Positions 16,896 through 26,743 of a DNA stretch of 64,000 bases are shown here, piece after piece (position 1 is the stretch's first letter; each line of letters opens with the position of its first letter). A model generated the notes under the pieces. It had not been told where the DNA came from. It worked only from the letters and a program-made list of their open reading frames with translations, and searched no databases. The stretch lies in the NCBI RefSeq assembly GCF_021568285.1, contig NZ_JAKGTQ010000003.1, forward strand, positions 186,001 to 250,000. The letters run 5' to 3'. A program made the translations under genes and the position numbers. This DNA comes from Rheinheimera sp. UJ63 (GTDB lineage Bacteria; Pseudomonadota; Gammaproteobacteria; Enterobacterales; Alteromonadaceae).

Positions 16896-18914
16896 TTAAC
16901 GTGTATATTTATCTAACCACTGAAACACTTCGTTGTACCAACGCACGCGGTTATCCGGGTTTAAGATCCAATGGTTTTCATCTGGAAAGATCACCAACCG
17001 TGAATCAATGCCTTTTCGTTGTAAATTAGTAAAAGCCCCTAAGCCCTGAGCATAAGGCACACGGAAATCTTTTAAGCCGTGGATCACCAACATCGGTGTT
17101 TGCCACTTTGCGGCATGCGCCGCCGGATTAAACTTTTGATAATCTGACTCAGCCTGCCAAGCTGGCCCGCCTAAATCAAACTCAGGAAACCACAGCTCTT
17201 CTGTGCTGCCATAAAAACTCGGCATATCATACAAACCGGCATGGTTCACTAAGCATTTAAAGCCCTCTGGCCAGTTACCGGCGATCCAGTTCATCATAAA
17301 ACCGCCGTAGGACGCTCCCAGCGCACAAGCACGTTCGCCATCAATCCAAGGCTGCGCTTGCACAATATACTCAAAGCCTTTTTGCAAATCGATTAAGGGC
17401 TTGCCGCCCCAATCACGGCTAATCGCATCAGTAAAGGCTTGACCATAACCGGTAGAGCCATGGAAATCGACCATGACCACCGCATAGCCTTTAGCCGCAT
17501 ACATTTGCGCATTCCAACGCTCGTTAAACATATTACCGAAGCTACCTTGTGGCCCACCGTGCACCAAAAATGCCATCGGATACTTTTTGCCTGGCTCAAA
17601 ATTCCACGGCTTCACTAAATAGCCGTAAACGGTGGCGTCATTTGCCCCTTTAAAGCTGAACTGCTCGTAATCACCAAACTGCACCTGCTCGCGCCAGCGG
17701 GCGTTAACATCGGTTAATTGTTGTAATTGCGAACCATCGGGCCCAGTTTGAAAAATTTCTGCTGGCATATTTAAGCGATGATTGGTAAACACAATTTTAT
17801 CGCTGGCAACCTGTAAGTTAGCGGCATAGCCATCACCATACACTTTGACGACATCACCAAAGCTGGTGTTGATGGCATAAATGCTATATTGCCCCACATC
17901 TTGGGTAGTCACATAAATAGTACGATTATCTAAGCCAAACTGATAATCAGAAATCGAGCGATCCCAGTTTGGCGCCACTTCTTTCTTCTCACCGGTCACC
18001 AGATCCAACAACATTAAGCCAAAGCGATCGGCTTCAGCGCCGGGTTTTTTCATGGCCAAATAAGCCATAAAACGGCCATCGATAGAGAATTTCGGTTTTG
18101 CATCCCAAGCGGGATTATTGGCGGTTAAATTAACTTTTTCGCCACCGCTAATCGGTACCTGGAAAATATCGTAATTGGTATGCCAGGCTTGATCGACGGC
18201 AGGGATCTTGGCACTAAACACCAGTTGCTGATTGTCTGGCGTAAAAGCCACTTCGCTGATCCCAGCGATATCGGTATTCCAATCTGCCATCAGATTTTTG
18301 GCATCGGTCAGCACTTTATCACCGATGGTGGCGATATGCAGATGTTCACGATATTGATCGCGCCAGTGATCCCAATGCCGAACCATGAGTTGGTCATAAG
18401 CCAAGGCACTGTCTTTTTTCTCAGCGTCTTTGGCTTGGGCGTCCAAGGTACATTGTAATGTTTGGCAGCCCGGTTTCACGGTCAACGCTAACGCCAAGGT
18501 TTTGCCATCCGCCGCCAGTTTAAACGCATTTACGGGTACCGGCAGTTGGGTTACTTGTTGTGCTTCACCACCGTCTAACGACAACCGCCAAATTTGATTA
18601 CTGCCACTACGATTGGCAATAAAGAAAATACTCTGGCCGTTAGGATGCCACTGCACTGCAGTTTCACGGCTACTGTGTGTGGTCAGGCGTTTGACACTAC
18701 GATTTTCACCTAGCGTCATTAGATATAAATCATGGCTGGTATCGGCGGGCGCAAAACCGCCATTGCTCTGGCTGTAAACCACCGCTTGACCATCTGGCGC
18801 TAACGCCACATTACCCACTTTATTAAATTGGTTTAGGTGCTCGACCGTCAGCGGCCCCTTTGCCATGGCCGTACTGCTTAAAATACAGGCAGCCAGTAAC
18901 GTCAGTTTTTTCAT
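16896..18914 (-). CDS. S9 family serine peptidase (acylaminoacyl/dipeptidyl peptidase type)
   Basis: A 672-residue exported peptidase. A signal peptide (residues 1-18, ending AMA) precedes a seven-blade WD40-like propeller (about 25-410) with repeats such as WHPNGQSIFFIANRSG, then an alpha/beta-hydrolase domain. The catalytic triad reads Ser535 (GASYGG), Asp616 (GLKDFRVP) and His648 (DENHWI). These enzymes cut short peptides, often after proline or from N-terminally blocked ends, probably in the periplasm. Single-gene unit about 50 bases downstream of the fumarase gene. Confidence 0.9.
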   Translation of the reverse strand: MKKLTLLAACILSSTAMAKGPLTVEHLNQFNKVGNVALAPDGQAVVYSQSNGGFAPADTSHDLYLMTLGENRSVKRLTTHSSRETAVQWHPNGQSIFFIANRSGSNQIWRLSLDGGEAQQVTQLPVPVNAFKLAADGKTLALALTVKPGCQTLQCTLDAQAKDAEKKDSALAYDQLMVRHWDHWRDQYREHLHIATIGDKVLTDAKNLMADWNTDIAGISEVAFTPDNQQLVFSAKIPAVDQAWHTNYDIFQVPISGGEKVNLTANNPAWDAKPKFSIDGRFMAYLAMKKPGAEADRFGLMLLDLVTGEKKEVAPNWDRSISDYQFGLDNRTIYVTTQDVGQYSIYAINTSFGDVVKVYGDGYAANLQVASDKIVFTNHRLNMPAEIFQTGPDGSQLQQLTDVNARWREQVQFGDYEQFSFKGANDATVYGYLVKPWNFEPGKKYPMAFLVHGGPQGSFGNMFNERWNAQMYAAKGYAVVMVDFHGSTGYGQAFTDAISRDWGGKPLIDLQKGFEYIVQAQPWIDGERACALGASYGGFMMNWIAGNWPEGFKCLVNHAGLYDMPSFYGSTEELWFPEFDLGGPAWQAESDYQKFNPAAHAAKWQTPMLVIHGLKDFRVPYAQGLGAFTNLQRKGIDSRLVIFPDENHWILNPDNRVRWYNEVFQWLDKYTR

Positions 18915-18965
18915 CAGTTCCCTCGGTTAGCAAAAGGCCGCAGTCGTTGCTGCGGCCTGTTATTA

Positions 18966-20504
18966 TTATTTCGAGCCTTTGCTTAACTTGGCATCTAACT
19001 CAGCGATGTTCGCTTTCCAAATCACCGGCCCTTGTTGGTGCACATTATTACCGTTGCTATCAACGGCAACCGTCACCGGCATATCTTCAACATCAAACTC
19101 GTAAATCGCTTCCATACCTAAGTCTGCGAATGCCACTACCCGGGCTTTTTTAATCGCTTTTGACACTAAGTATGCCGCGCCACCTACCGCCATTAAATAG
19201 GCTGCTTTGTGTTGCTTGATACTGGCCACGGTTTTATCACCGCGCTCAGATTTACCAATCATGCCCAGTAAACCGGTTTGCGATAACATCATATCGGTAA
19301 ATTTATCCATTCGGGTTGCGGTAGTTGGACCGGCTGGCCCTACTACTTCATCACCTACCGCATCAACTGGGCCGACGTAATAAATAAATTTGTTTTTAAA
19401 ATCAACGCCAGCGGGTAAGCCCTCGCCTTTATTCAGCATATCAGCAATACGCTTGTGCGCCGCATCACGCCCCGTTAGCATTTTACCGCTTAGTAATACT
19501 GTTTCACCGGCTTGCCAGCTTTGCACTTCCTCGGGTGTCACGGTATCAAGGTTTACCCGACGCACTTTATCGCCTAGCTCCCACGTCACTTGTGGCCAGT
19601 CTTCCAATTTAGGCGGCTTAATATCAGCCGGGCCGCTACCATCTAAATGAAAATGTAAATGCCGAGTGGCCGCACAGTTCGGGATCATCACTACCGGTAA
19701 AGATGCGGCGTGGGTCGGTACCGATTTGATCTTAATATCAACAACCGTGGTTAAACCGCCTAACCCTTGGGCGCCGATACCTAATTTGTTCACTTTTTCG
19801 TACAGCTCAACCCGCAGTTTCTCTTCTGCGGTCTCTGCGCCTTTATCCAGTAAATCTTGAATATCCACGGGATCCATTAATGATTCTTTGGCCAATACCG
19901 CCGCTTTTTCAGCCGTACCACCGATACCAATGCCCAGCATGCCTGGAGGACACCAGCCAGCACCCATTTTTGGCAGGGTTTCCAGTACCCAATCCACAAT
20001 AGAATCTGACGGATTTAACATCGCCATCTTGGTTTTATTTTCAGAGCCACCGCCTTTGGCCGCAATCATCACTTCAACGTGATGGCCTGGGACTAAATCA
20101 ATGTGCACCACGGCTGGGGTATTATCTTTGGTATTTTTGCGCAGACCGGCAGGATCAGCAACAATAGAGGCTCGTAGCGGATTGTCTGGGTTAAGATAAG
20201 CACGACGGGTGCCTTCATCAACCATCTGCTGTACCGTCAAGTCGGTTTTATCCCACTTCACATCCATACCGATCTTCACAAAACAGGTAACGATGCCGGT
20301 ATCTTGGCAAATAGGCCGGTGCCCTTCTGCCGACATGCGCGAGTTAATTAGAATTTGGGCGATGGCATCTTTAGCCGCTTGGTTTTGCTCTTTATGGTAA
20401 GCCACTTCCAGCGCTTTGATAAAATCCAGTGGGTGATAGTAAGAGATATACTGTAATGCATCTTCGATACTATCAATAAAATCTTGTTGGCGAATAACCG
20501 TCAT
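18966..20504 (-). CDS. Class I fumarate hydratase (iron-sulfur)
   Basis: A 512-residue [4Fe-4S] fumarase that interconverts fumarate and malate in the TCA cycle. The N-terminal alpha domain contains RPICQDTG (C66) and GWCPPGMLGIGIGGTAEKA; IPNCAATRH supplies another cluster cysteine. The C-terminal beta domain has GEGLPAGVDF, VGPAGPTTATRMDKF and LGMIGKSERG. Domain order alpha-beta on one chain is the FumA/FumB type. It is oxygen-sensitive in known members; no class II enzyme is in this window. Confidence 0.93.
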   Translation of the reverse strand: MTVIRQQDFIDSIEDALQYISYYHPLDFIKALEVAYHKEQNQAAKDAIAQILINSRMSAEGHRPICQDTGIVTCFVKIGMDVKWDKTDLTVQQMVDEGTRRAYLNPDNPLRASIVADPAGLRKNTKDNTPAVVHIDLVPGHHVEVMIAAKGGGSENKTKMAMLNPSDSIVDWVLETLPKMGAGWCPPGMLGIGIGGTAEKAAVLAKESLMDPVDIQDLLDKGAETAEEKLRVELYEKVNKLGIGAQGLGGLTTVVDIKIKSVPTHAASLPVVMIPNCAATRHLHFHLDGSGPADIKPPKLEDWPQVTWELGDKVRRVNLDTVTPEEVQSWQAGETVLLSGKMLTGRDAAHKRIADMLNKGEGLPAGVDFKNKFIYYVGPVDAVGDEVVGPAGPTTATRMDKFTDMMLSQTGLLGMIGKSERGDKTVASIKQHKAAYLMAVGGAAYLVSKAIKKARVVAFADLGMEAIYEFDVEDMPVTVAVDSNGNNVHQQGPVIWKANIAELDAKLSKGSK

Positions 20505-20603
20505 GCTTGCCCTTCCTCAGTCGCCAAACTTGGCGAGACATTTAACTATTGATGTAGGTACTGGTATGATAGCGTGCATCGAAAACAGCGGCTAGTCCCA
20601 ATC

Positions 20604-22016
20604 ATGCAGCAGTATCTAATCTACGACGCGAAAAAGGTTCCTGACCCGATATTTTCTCTGTTAAGCCTGTTCGAGGTATTTGCTGAGCAGCCTTGGTCAA
20701 TGCTTCTTGACTCGGCAGATGCCAGCCATCCGAATAGTCGTTATCAGATTATGGTTGCCGAGCCCATTGCCACCCTGACCAGTCAGCACGGCGAAACCAT
20801 CTTAACAGATGAGCACGGCGCCCATCATTACACAACCGATCCGTTTAAGGTATTAGACTGTGCGCTAAAACGGTATTTTCCTAAGGCCATCAGCAGTGAA
20901 TTGCCCTTTCATGGCGGTGCACTGGGCTATTTTGCTTATGATCTTGGTCGTTACCTGGAAAAACAACCCAGCCTGGCGGCCGCGGATATTCACCTGCCGG
21001 ATATGGCACTTGGGCTATACAGCTGGGCACTGATTTTTGATCAGCACAGCAAGCAACTGTGGTTTACTGACTATACGGGCGATGCCGAAGAAAATTGGTA
21101 TAAGTTACAACAACGCTTACAAGCGGCACCTCAAACGTCAAGCCACTTTCAGTTAACCTCAGCTTGGCAAGCCAATATGAGCCAACAGCAATATCAAGAA
21201 AAATTTGCGCAAGTACAACAAGAGTTGCTTAGCGGCAACTGCTATCAAATTAACTTAGCGCAGCGCTTTAGTGCAAAGTATCAAGGGGATGAATGGCAAG
21301 CCTATAAACTGTTACGTGAGAAAAATGCCGCACCTTTCTCGGCGTTTATTCGTATCCCTGAAGGTGCGGTGATCAGCATGTCACCTGAGCGTTTTATTAA
21401 ACTTACCGATCGACAAATCGAAACCAAACCGATTAAAGGCACTCGACCGCGTGGGCTTTGCCCTGAGACCGATCAAGCTGAAGCCGATGCGCTGACCCTA
21501 TCTGAAAAAGATCGCGCTGAAAACGTGATGATTGTCGATTTACTGCGTAACGATCTGGGTAAAGTCAGTGAAGCCGGCTCAGTGAAAGTACCGGCATTGT
21601 TTGCTATCGAAAGCTTCCCAGCGGTACACCACTTAGTCAGCACTATCACCAGCACCTTGGCAGCGCCGTTCAGCGCTTGTGACTTATTACGCGGCGCCTT
21701 TCCAGGAGGCTCGATCACCGGTGCACCGAAAATCAGTGCTATGCATATTATTGAGCAGTTAGAACCGCATCGGCGTAACGTGTATTGTGGTGCTATTGGC
21801 TATATCAGCAGTAACGGCAATATGGATACTAATATTGCCATTCGTACCCTGGTTTGCGAACAAGGACAACTGCATTGCTGGGCCGGCGGCGGTCTGGTGG
21901 CAGACTCTGATGCCGATAGCGAATATCAAGAAACCTTAGATAAAGTTGCCCGCATTTTACCGGTACTCTCGGCTACTCGCTCTGATCAGGACGATGATGT
22001 TAGCCGCGCAGTTTAA
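20604..22016 (+). CDS. pabB: Aminodeoxychorismate synthase component I PabB
   Basis: Chorismate-binding enzyme that makes 4-amino-4-deoxychorismate for folate synthesis, with the PabA amidotransferase. About 470 residues. The PabB-specific lysine motif PIKGTRPRG is present, with SEKDRAENVMIVDLLRNDLG and FPGGSITGAPKISAMHII near the C-terminus, as in all chorismate-utilising enzymes. I prefer ATG at 20604; a GTG at 20574 would add ten residues. The 3' end overlaps nudL by 23 bases. The pabB-nudL-sdaA order is the same in E. coli. Confidence 0.93.
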   Translation: MQQYLIYDAKKVPDPIFSLLSLFEVFAEQPWSMLLDSADASHPNSRYQIMVAEPIATLTSQHGETILTDEHGAHHYTTDPFKVLDCALKRYFPKAISSELPFHGGALGYFAYDLGRYLEKQPSLAAADIHLPDMALGLYSWALIFDQHSKQLWFTDYTGDAEENWYKLQQRLQAAPQTSSHFQLTSAWQANMSQQQYQEKFAQVQQELLSGNCYQINLAQRFSAKYQGDEWQAYKLLREKNAAPFSAFIRIPEGAVISMSPERFIKLTDRQIETKPIKGTRPRGLCPETDQAEADALTLSEKDRAENVMIVDLLRNDLGKVSEAGSVKVPALFAIESFPAVHHLVSTITSTLAAPFSACDLLRGAFPGGSITGAPKISAMHIIEQLEPHRRNVYCGAIGYISSNGNMDTNIAIRTLVCEQGQLHCWAGGGLVADSDADSEYQETLDKVARILPVLSATRSDQDDDVSRAV

Positions 22017-22572
22017 AAATCGCTTTTTGCTGCAGCCTGGTTTGCCACCGCAAAGCGAGTTACTGCCTATCGAGCAAGCCACGCACGTTAGACAAAGTGC
22101 GGTGTTGGTGCCGATTATTGATTATGGCGACAGGCTCAGTGTGTTATTTACCCAGCGCTGCTGGCATTTAACCCATCACCCGGGACAAATTAGTTTTCCG
22201 GGCGGCAAACTGGAACACACTGAAACGCCTGCGGCCGCTGCGCTACGTGAAACCGAAGAAGAAATCGGCGTTACAGCCAACCGTATTCAGCTATTAGGGC
22301 AGTTGAGCTCACATCATACGCTGACCGGTTTTCAAATTAGCCCCTGGGTGGGTTTATTGCCTGCCGGCACCCCGATCATTGCCGATCCGGCTGAAGTCAG
22401 CGCGGTGTTTGAAGTGCCACTGACTTTTTTTCTTGACCCACGGAACTGCCATGAACTACGGCTGCCTTTGCGCGGGCAGGCTCGACAACTGCATTTTATG
22501 CCTTTTGAGAGCAAATTGATTTGGGGCGCCACCGCAGCCATCATGGCGCAATTGCTGCAACACATCCGCTAA
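21994..22572 (+). CDS. nudL: CoA pyrophosphatase NudL
   Basis: Nudix hydrolase that cleaves coenzyme A derivatives. The Nudix box G-x5-E-x7-REUxEExGU is complete (GGKLEHTETPAAAALRETEE then EIGV), preceded by HPGQISFPGG, the NudL-type signature. About 192 residues from ATG 21994, which overlaps the end of pabB. An upstream in-frame ATG at 21946 would lie deeper inside pabB and is less likely. A 246-base gap separates it from sdaA. Confidence 0.92.
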   Translation: MMLAAQFKNRFLLQPGLPPQSELLPIEQATHVRQSAVLVPIIDYGDRLSVLFTQRCWHLTHHPGQISFPGGKLEHTETPAAAALRETEEEIGVTANRIQLLGQLSSHHTLTGFQISPWVGLLPAGTPIIADPAEVSAVFEVPLTFFLDPRNCHELRLPLRGQARQLHFMPFESKLIWGATAAIMAQLLQHIR

Positions 22573-22818
22573 CTGAGCTTTAGCCCTGCCACCCTGTAAC
22601 GTTTTCAATACACCAGCGTGCTATTTGCTTCGGCAAACTCAGAGACGACAGGTCTGCTCACCGGCTCGCGGCTTACAGTCTGTCGGTGCTTCAGCTACAA
22701 TGGCCTGAACAACACCCCTGCATAAACCAAAATGGAAACGGCCGGGTGCAAGGATTTGCCCACACGCTAGCCCTGCCCTCTGTTCGTCAGCCAATGAGAA
22801 TTCAGAAGTAGATTTATT

Positions 22819-24201
22819 ATGATTATCAGTGCATTTGATATGTTTAGTATCGGTATCGGCCCCTCTAGCTCACACACGGTTGGCCCGATGCGCGCCGCTA
22901 AAAAGTTTACCGAAGACTTAGCACAAAATGAGATGCTACCTCAGGTAGCCAGTGTAAAAGTAGAGCTTTATGGCTCACTTGGCCAAACCGGTATTGGCCA
23001 TGGCACCGGCAAAGCCGTTATTTTAGGCTTATCGGGCTATCTGCCAGAAACCATTGATCCTGATGCCGTTGACGGTATTTTAAAACAAGTACACGACAGC
23101 CAACGTTTACAATTGGCACAGCAACACTCGGTCAGTTTTGCCCGCGAAGGCGCCATTATGTTTCATCGGCGTAAAACGTTAAAAGAGCACTCTAACGGCA
23201 TGGAGCTGATTGCTTTTGATGCCGAGAAAAATGTCTTGCTGCGCGAAATCTACTTTTCGATTGGCGGTGGCTTTATTGTTAAAGCCAGCGATTTTGCCAA
23301 AGAAAAAGAAGCGGCTAGCCAATTTGCCGCCGATAACCCGCCCCCCTTTCCGTTTGAATCTGGTGCCGAATTACTCGCGCTATGTAAAGAACACGGTTTC
23401 TGTATTGCCGGTTTAATGCAAGAAAACGAAAAAGTACTGCGCAGCACCCAGCAAATTGAAAGTGAGTTAAATAATATCTGGTTAACGATGCGTGCCTGTA
23501 TCGAACGGGGTATTCGAACTGAAGGCATTTTACCCGGCGGCCTGAAAGTGCGGCGGCGCGCGCCAGGGCTTTATAAACGTTTAATCGCTGAAAAAAGCAA
23601 TGATCCGCTGCAAGTGATGGACTGGGTTAACCTGTTTGCTTTAGCGGTGAACGAAGAAAACGCCGCCGGTGGCCGTGTTGTAACGGCGCCGACCAATGGT
23701 GCTGCTGGCATTATCCCCGCAGTGTTGATGTACTACGATAAATTTATTCAACCGGTAACCCCAGAAATCGCCTCGCGTTATTTGTTAACCGCAGCGGCCA
23801 TTGGCATTTTGTATAAGAAAAATGCCTCAATTTCTGGCGCAGAGGTTGGCTGCCAGGGCGAAGTTGGGGTTGCGTGTTCCATGGCCGCCGCCGCCTTAAC
23901 TGAAATTCTTGGCGGTAGCCCCTCACATGTCGAAAACGCCGCCGAAATTGGTATGGAGCATAATCTTGGGCTAACTTGCGATCCGGTTGGGGGTTTAGTG
24001 CAAGTGCCTTGCATTGAACGTAATGCGATGGGCGCCATTAAAGCCATTAACGCTTCACGCTTGGCGATCCGTGGTAGTGGCGATCACAAAGTCTCGTTAG
24101 ATAAAGTGATTAAAACCATGTGGGATACGGGTAAAGATATGCAAACCAAGTACAAAGAAACATCACGTGGTGGTTTAGCGGTTAATATTATTGAGTGTTA
24201 A
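22819..24201 (+). CDS. sdaA: L-serine ammonia-lyase (iron-sulfur dependent)
   Basis: A 460-residue L-serine deaminase making pyruvate and ammonia. The beta domain starts [20 protein letters not shown]; the catalytic domain holds [17 protein letters not shown] and the cluster cysteines in [13 protein letters not shown] and [16 protein letters not shown]. This is the single-chain SdaA type of Proteobacteria. It lies downstream of pabB-nudL as in E. coli, with its own 246-base upstream region. Confidence 0.95.
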   Translation: MIISAFDMFSIGIGPSSSHTVGPMRAAKKFTEDLAQNEMLPQVASVKVELYGSLGQTGIGHGTGKAVILGLSGYLPETIDPDAVDGILKQVHDSQRLQLAQQHSVSFAREGAIMFHRRKTLKEHSNGMELIAFDAEKNVLLREIYFSIGGGFIVKASDFAKEKEAASQFAADNPPPFPFESGAELLALCKEHGFCIAGLMQENEKVLRSTQQIESELNNIWLTMRACIERGIRTEGILPGGLKVRRRAPGLYKRLIAEKSNDPLQVMDWVNLFALAVNEENAAGGRVVTAPTNGAAGIIPAVLMYYDKFIQPVTPEIASRYLLTAAAIGILYKKNASISGAEVGCQGEVGVACSMAAAALTEILGGSPSHVENAAEIGMEHNLGLTCDPVGGLVQVPCIERNAMGAIKAINASRLAIRGSGDHKVSLDKVIKTMWDTGKDMQTKYKETSRGGLAVNIIEC

Positions 24202-24232
24202 TGGCTTTTTAATATCCCTGCTTGTGCAAGTG

Positions 24233-24262
24233 AAGTCAGTAAGGCCTAGGTCTCACTGACTT
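24233..24262. terminator. Probable bidirectional terminator after sdaA
   Basis: Arms AAGTCAGT (24233-24240) and ACTGACTT (24255-24262) with a 14-base loop, between convergent sdaA and the minus-strand gene at 24274. T-rich flanks are modest. Position and symmetry support termination. Confidence 0.5.
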
Positions 24263-24273
24263 TGCTAAGCAGA

Positions 24274-24726
24274 TTAAACATAATCAATCTTGCCTAACCC
24301 CTTAACCAAGTGCGCTTTAAAATCTTCAAGCTGTTCTACCGCAAATACAAAGCTCGGTAATTTGTTGCTATTAAAAGGTAACGAAAAATACACTTGCTGC
24401 TCCACCACATCTAGCGCAACTTTTTGTACTTTCTTTATTTCTATATTCGCCTCGCCAATCAGCATTTGCTCAGCATTAAAGCGCACATAATTCCTCGGAT
24501 CGCTGATGACTAATGGCTTAGGCCCTTTAAATAATTGTGGTAACCAAAAAGGATAGCTGAGCCACAACAAACCATAAAATGTCTCGACCAGCCAAAACTG
24601 GTCAGTTATATAGCGATACACTAAGTAAAGGATGCTCAAAAACAACCAGATTGCAAACATGATGCGCGGTTGTTGGTAAAAAGGCTTAGCCTTCACAGCC
24701 GATGGTATCGTACTTAACTTTTTCAT
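24274..24726 (-). CDS. Hypothetical membrane protein, two helices
   Basis: About 150 residues with two hydrophobic segments in the N-terminal half (IMFAIWLFLSILYLVYRYI and FYGLLWLSYPFWLPQLF) and a soluble C-terminal part of about 75 residues rich in beta-prone sequence (NIEIKKVQKVALDVVEQQVY). ATG at 24726 has GGACG upstream; in-frame ATGs at 24750 and 24798 are alternatives (up to 174 residues). No family recognised. The layout resembles small membrane proteins with a PH-like cytoplasmic domain, but that is only a guess. Confidence 0.6.
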   Translation of the reverse strand: MKKLSTIPSAVKAKPFYQQPRIMFAIWLFLSILYLVYRYITDQFWLVETFYGLLWLSYPFWLPQLFKGPKPLVISDPRNYVRFNAEQMLIGEANIEIKKVQKVALDVVEQQVYFSLPFNSNKLPSFVFAVEQLEDFKAHLVKGLGKIDYV

Positions 24727-24855
24727 TTTACTACTAACGTCCTTGTTCATCTGAGCGTTCGTTAATAAAACGCGATAACGGCGGCCCATGCCATACACTG
24801 ATAGATTACCAGCCGGTTGTCGCGGCTTAATTTATGCATCTTAAACCGTCTGGTG

Positions 24856-25122
24856 TTATTTAGCGCCTTGCAAACCTGTTTCATCCCAGTCTGCTGCAGT
24901 AGGCTCAACGATTTCCGCCGCTTGATAATCTTTTAATAACTGCTCGGCCCGTGGCATGTCTTCATCAGCCACAAACACATTCGCAAAACCCATGGTGCCA
25001 ATATCGCCAATAGCGCCTTGTAAATAATGACCACCAACATGAGCGGCAATATCATGAGCTTGTAGCATACCGGCGACGATATGTGCTTCGATTATTTCAT
25101 GCGCTCGAAAGACTATTTGCAT
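24856..25122 (-). CDS. DUF2007 family protein
   Basis: An 88-residue soluble protein. The segment IVFRAHEIIEAHIVAGMLQA followed by GIAAH-like and FANVFVADEDMPRAEQLLKDY is typical of the DUF2007 (putative signal-transducing) family, which has a small ferredoxin-like fold. Function not known. It begins 21 bases after the lactate permease gene stop on the same strand, so the two are probably co-transcribed. Confidence 0.8.
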   Translation of the reverse strand: MQIVFRAHEIIEAHIVAGMLQAHDIAAHVGGHYLQGAIGDIGTMGFANVFVADEDMPRAEQLLKDYQAAEIVEPTAADWDETGLQGAK

Positions 25123-25143
25123 ACTTCATCCTTTTCTTTGAGC

Positions 25144-26724
25144 TTAGTTGAAAAACCAGTTTGCCACCAGCACCGCACCTAAGCAATAAAACAGCATTGG
25201 CCACAGGGTATAGCGGATGATCTCACCTTCACGGCCATTTAAATTAACCACACTGGCCGCCGCCACCACGTTCACCACACAAATCATATTCCCGGCATTG
25301 GCGCCTAGCATTTGTAAGGCCAGCACCAACTGGCTACTCACGTCAGCTTCTATCGCCATGGCGTGCTGAAAACTGCCAAACATCAGATTAGAAAAGGTTG
25401 CAGAGCCTGCGATAAAGGAGCCTAAGGCACCAACAAAAGGCGCTAGCCATAACCAACTCTCAGCTAAACTGCCTGCGGCTAGCTGGGCTAAGGCCATCGG
25501 CATCGCCGGCAAACCCGCGTCATTCAAATCAGAGTGTAAAAAGATCCGCACCATGGGCACGGCAGCGGCCAAGGCAATCACGGAAGGAAGCAACATCTTG
25601 CTACTGTCTTTAAAGGCATGGCGCAACATCTGGCGCGGTGCGGCCAACATAAAACAGGCTAACATGGCCGTGATCACAAAAATTGTGCCCGGTAAATACA
25701 AGGGCGCAACGCTAACATTTAAGCTGGAACCGATAATACCCTGCCATTGCCAACTCAGTTGTTGTAACCCGCTTTTAAAGGGTAAAGCCGGCACACGGCT
25801 TAGCACCAGCAACAACGCTACCATCAGATAGGGTAACCAGGCACGCCAAAGACTTAAGGTGGGTGCAATGCTTGGCTCTGTTGCTACAGAAGAATTAGCT
25901 AACACGCTCGGCAGTAAAAAACGGTACTTGGCGGCAGTGCAAACCAAGGCTAAGCCCACTAAGGCACCTAATACAGAGGGAAACTCTGGACCAAACGCCC
26001 ACGCCACCCAATAAGCTGGCACAGTAAAGGCTAAGCCGGAAAACAGGGCAAACGGCGCCATAGCAAAACCGGCGCGCCAACTGGCAGGCGTACTGAAATA
26101 ACGGGTATACAGCACACACATCAACAGCGGTAGCCAAGAGGCCACCATAATATCAATACTAATTGCCGTAAGCGCTATCTGCTGTAATTCGCTGGAGGAG
26201 GTGCCTGGTACACCTTGCGCAATCCCCACTAACACCGGCGTACCCACCGCGCCAAAAGACACGGCACTAGAATCGGCAATCAGTGCCAACACCACGGCCG
26301 CTAGCGGTGGAAAACCCAAAGCGACGAGTAAGGGTGCAGCAATGGCGGCCGGGGTACCAAAACCGGCAGCACCTTCTAAAAAGCTGCCAAATAGCCAAGC
26401 AATAATGATCAGTTGTACGCGTTTGTCGGCCGAGATCTGACTAAAACCCTGTTTGATGACCTCTAAAGCGCCACTACGCTTCAACACATTGAGCAGTAAA
26501 ATAGCGCCAAAGATGATCCAAATAATGGTCGCAGCAATCACTAAGCCTTCTAACACGGCAGCACTTAATTGCTGTAACGGCATCTGCCACACGCTATAAG
26601 CCAATAGCGCGCTAAGCAGTAAACTCAGCGGCATCGCCTGCTTTGCTGGCAGGCGAAATAACACCAATAAGATAAATACACTGAGCAGCGGCATGGCCGC
26701 TGTCAGAATTTGCCATAGTGTCAT
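25144..26724 (-). CDS. L-lactate permease (LctP/LldP family)
   Basis: A 526-residue polytopic inner-membrane protein with 12 or more hydrophobic segments. The hallmark blocks are [21 protein letters not shown] near residue 115, [15 protein letters not shown], and [16 protein letters not shown] with [20 protein letters not shown] near the C-terminus. The family imports lactate (or glycolate) with protons. It starts shortly downstream of the RND pump gene (19 bases), but a functional link is not evident. No lactate dehydrogenase gene is adjacent. Confidence 0.85.
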   Translation of the reverse strand: MTLWQILTAAMPLLSVFILLVLFRLPAKQAMPLSLLLSALLAYSVWQMPLQQLSAAVLEGLVIAATIIWIIFGAILLLNVLKRSGALEVIKQGFSQISADKRVQLIIIAWLFGSFLEGAAGFGTPAAIAAPLLVALGFPPLAAVVLALIADSSAVSFGAVGTPVLVGIAQGVPGTSSSELQQIALTAISIDIMVASWLPLLMCVLYTRYFSTPASWRAGFAMAPFALFSGLAFTVPAYWVAWAFGPEFPSVLGALVGLALVCTAAKYRFLLPSVLANSSVATEPSIAPTLSLWRAWLPYLMVALLLVLSRVPALPFKSGLQQLSWQWQGIIGSSLNVSVAPLYLPGTIFVITAMLACFMLAAPRQMLRHAFKDSSKMLLPSVIALAAAVPMVRIFLHSDLNDAGLPAMPMALAQLAAGSLAESWLWLAPFVGALGSFIAGSATFSNLMFGSFQHAMAIEADVSSQLVLALQMLGANAGNMICVVNVVAAASVVNLNGREGEIIRYTLWPMLFYCLGAVLVANWFFN

Positions 26725-26743
26725 GCCACGCTCCTTGGGCTGA

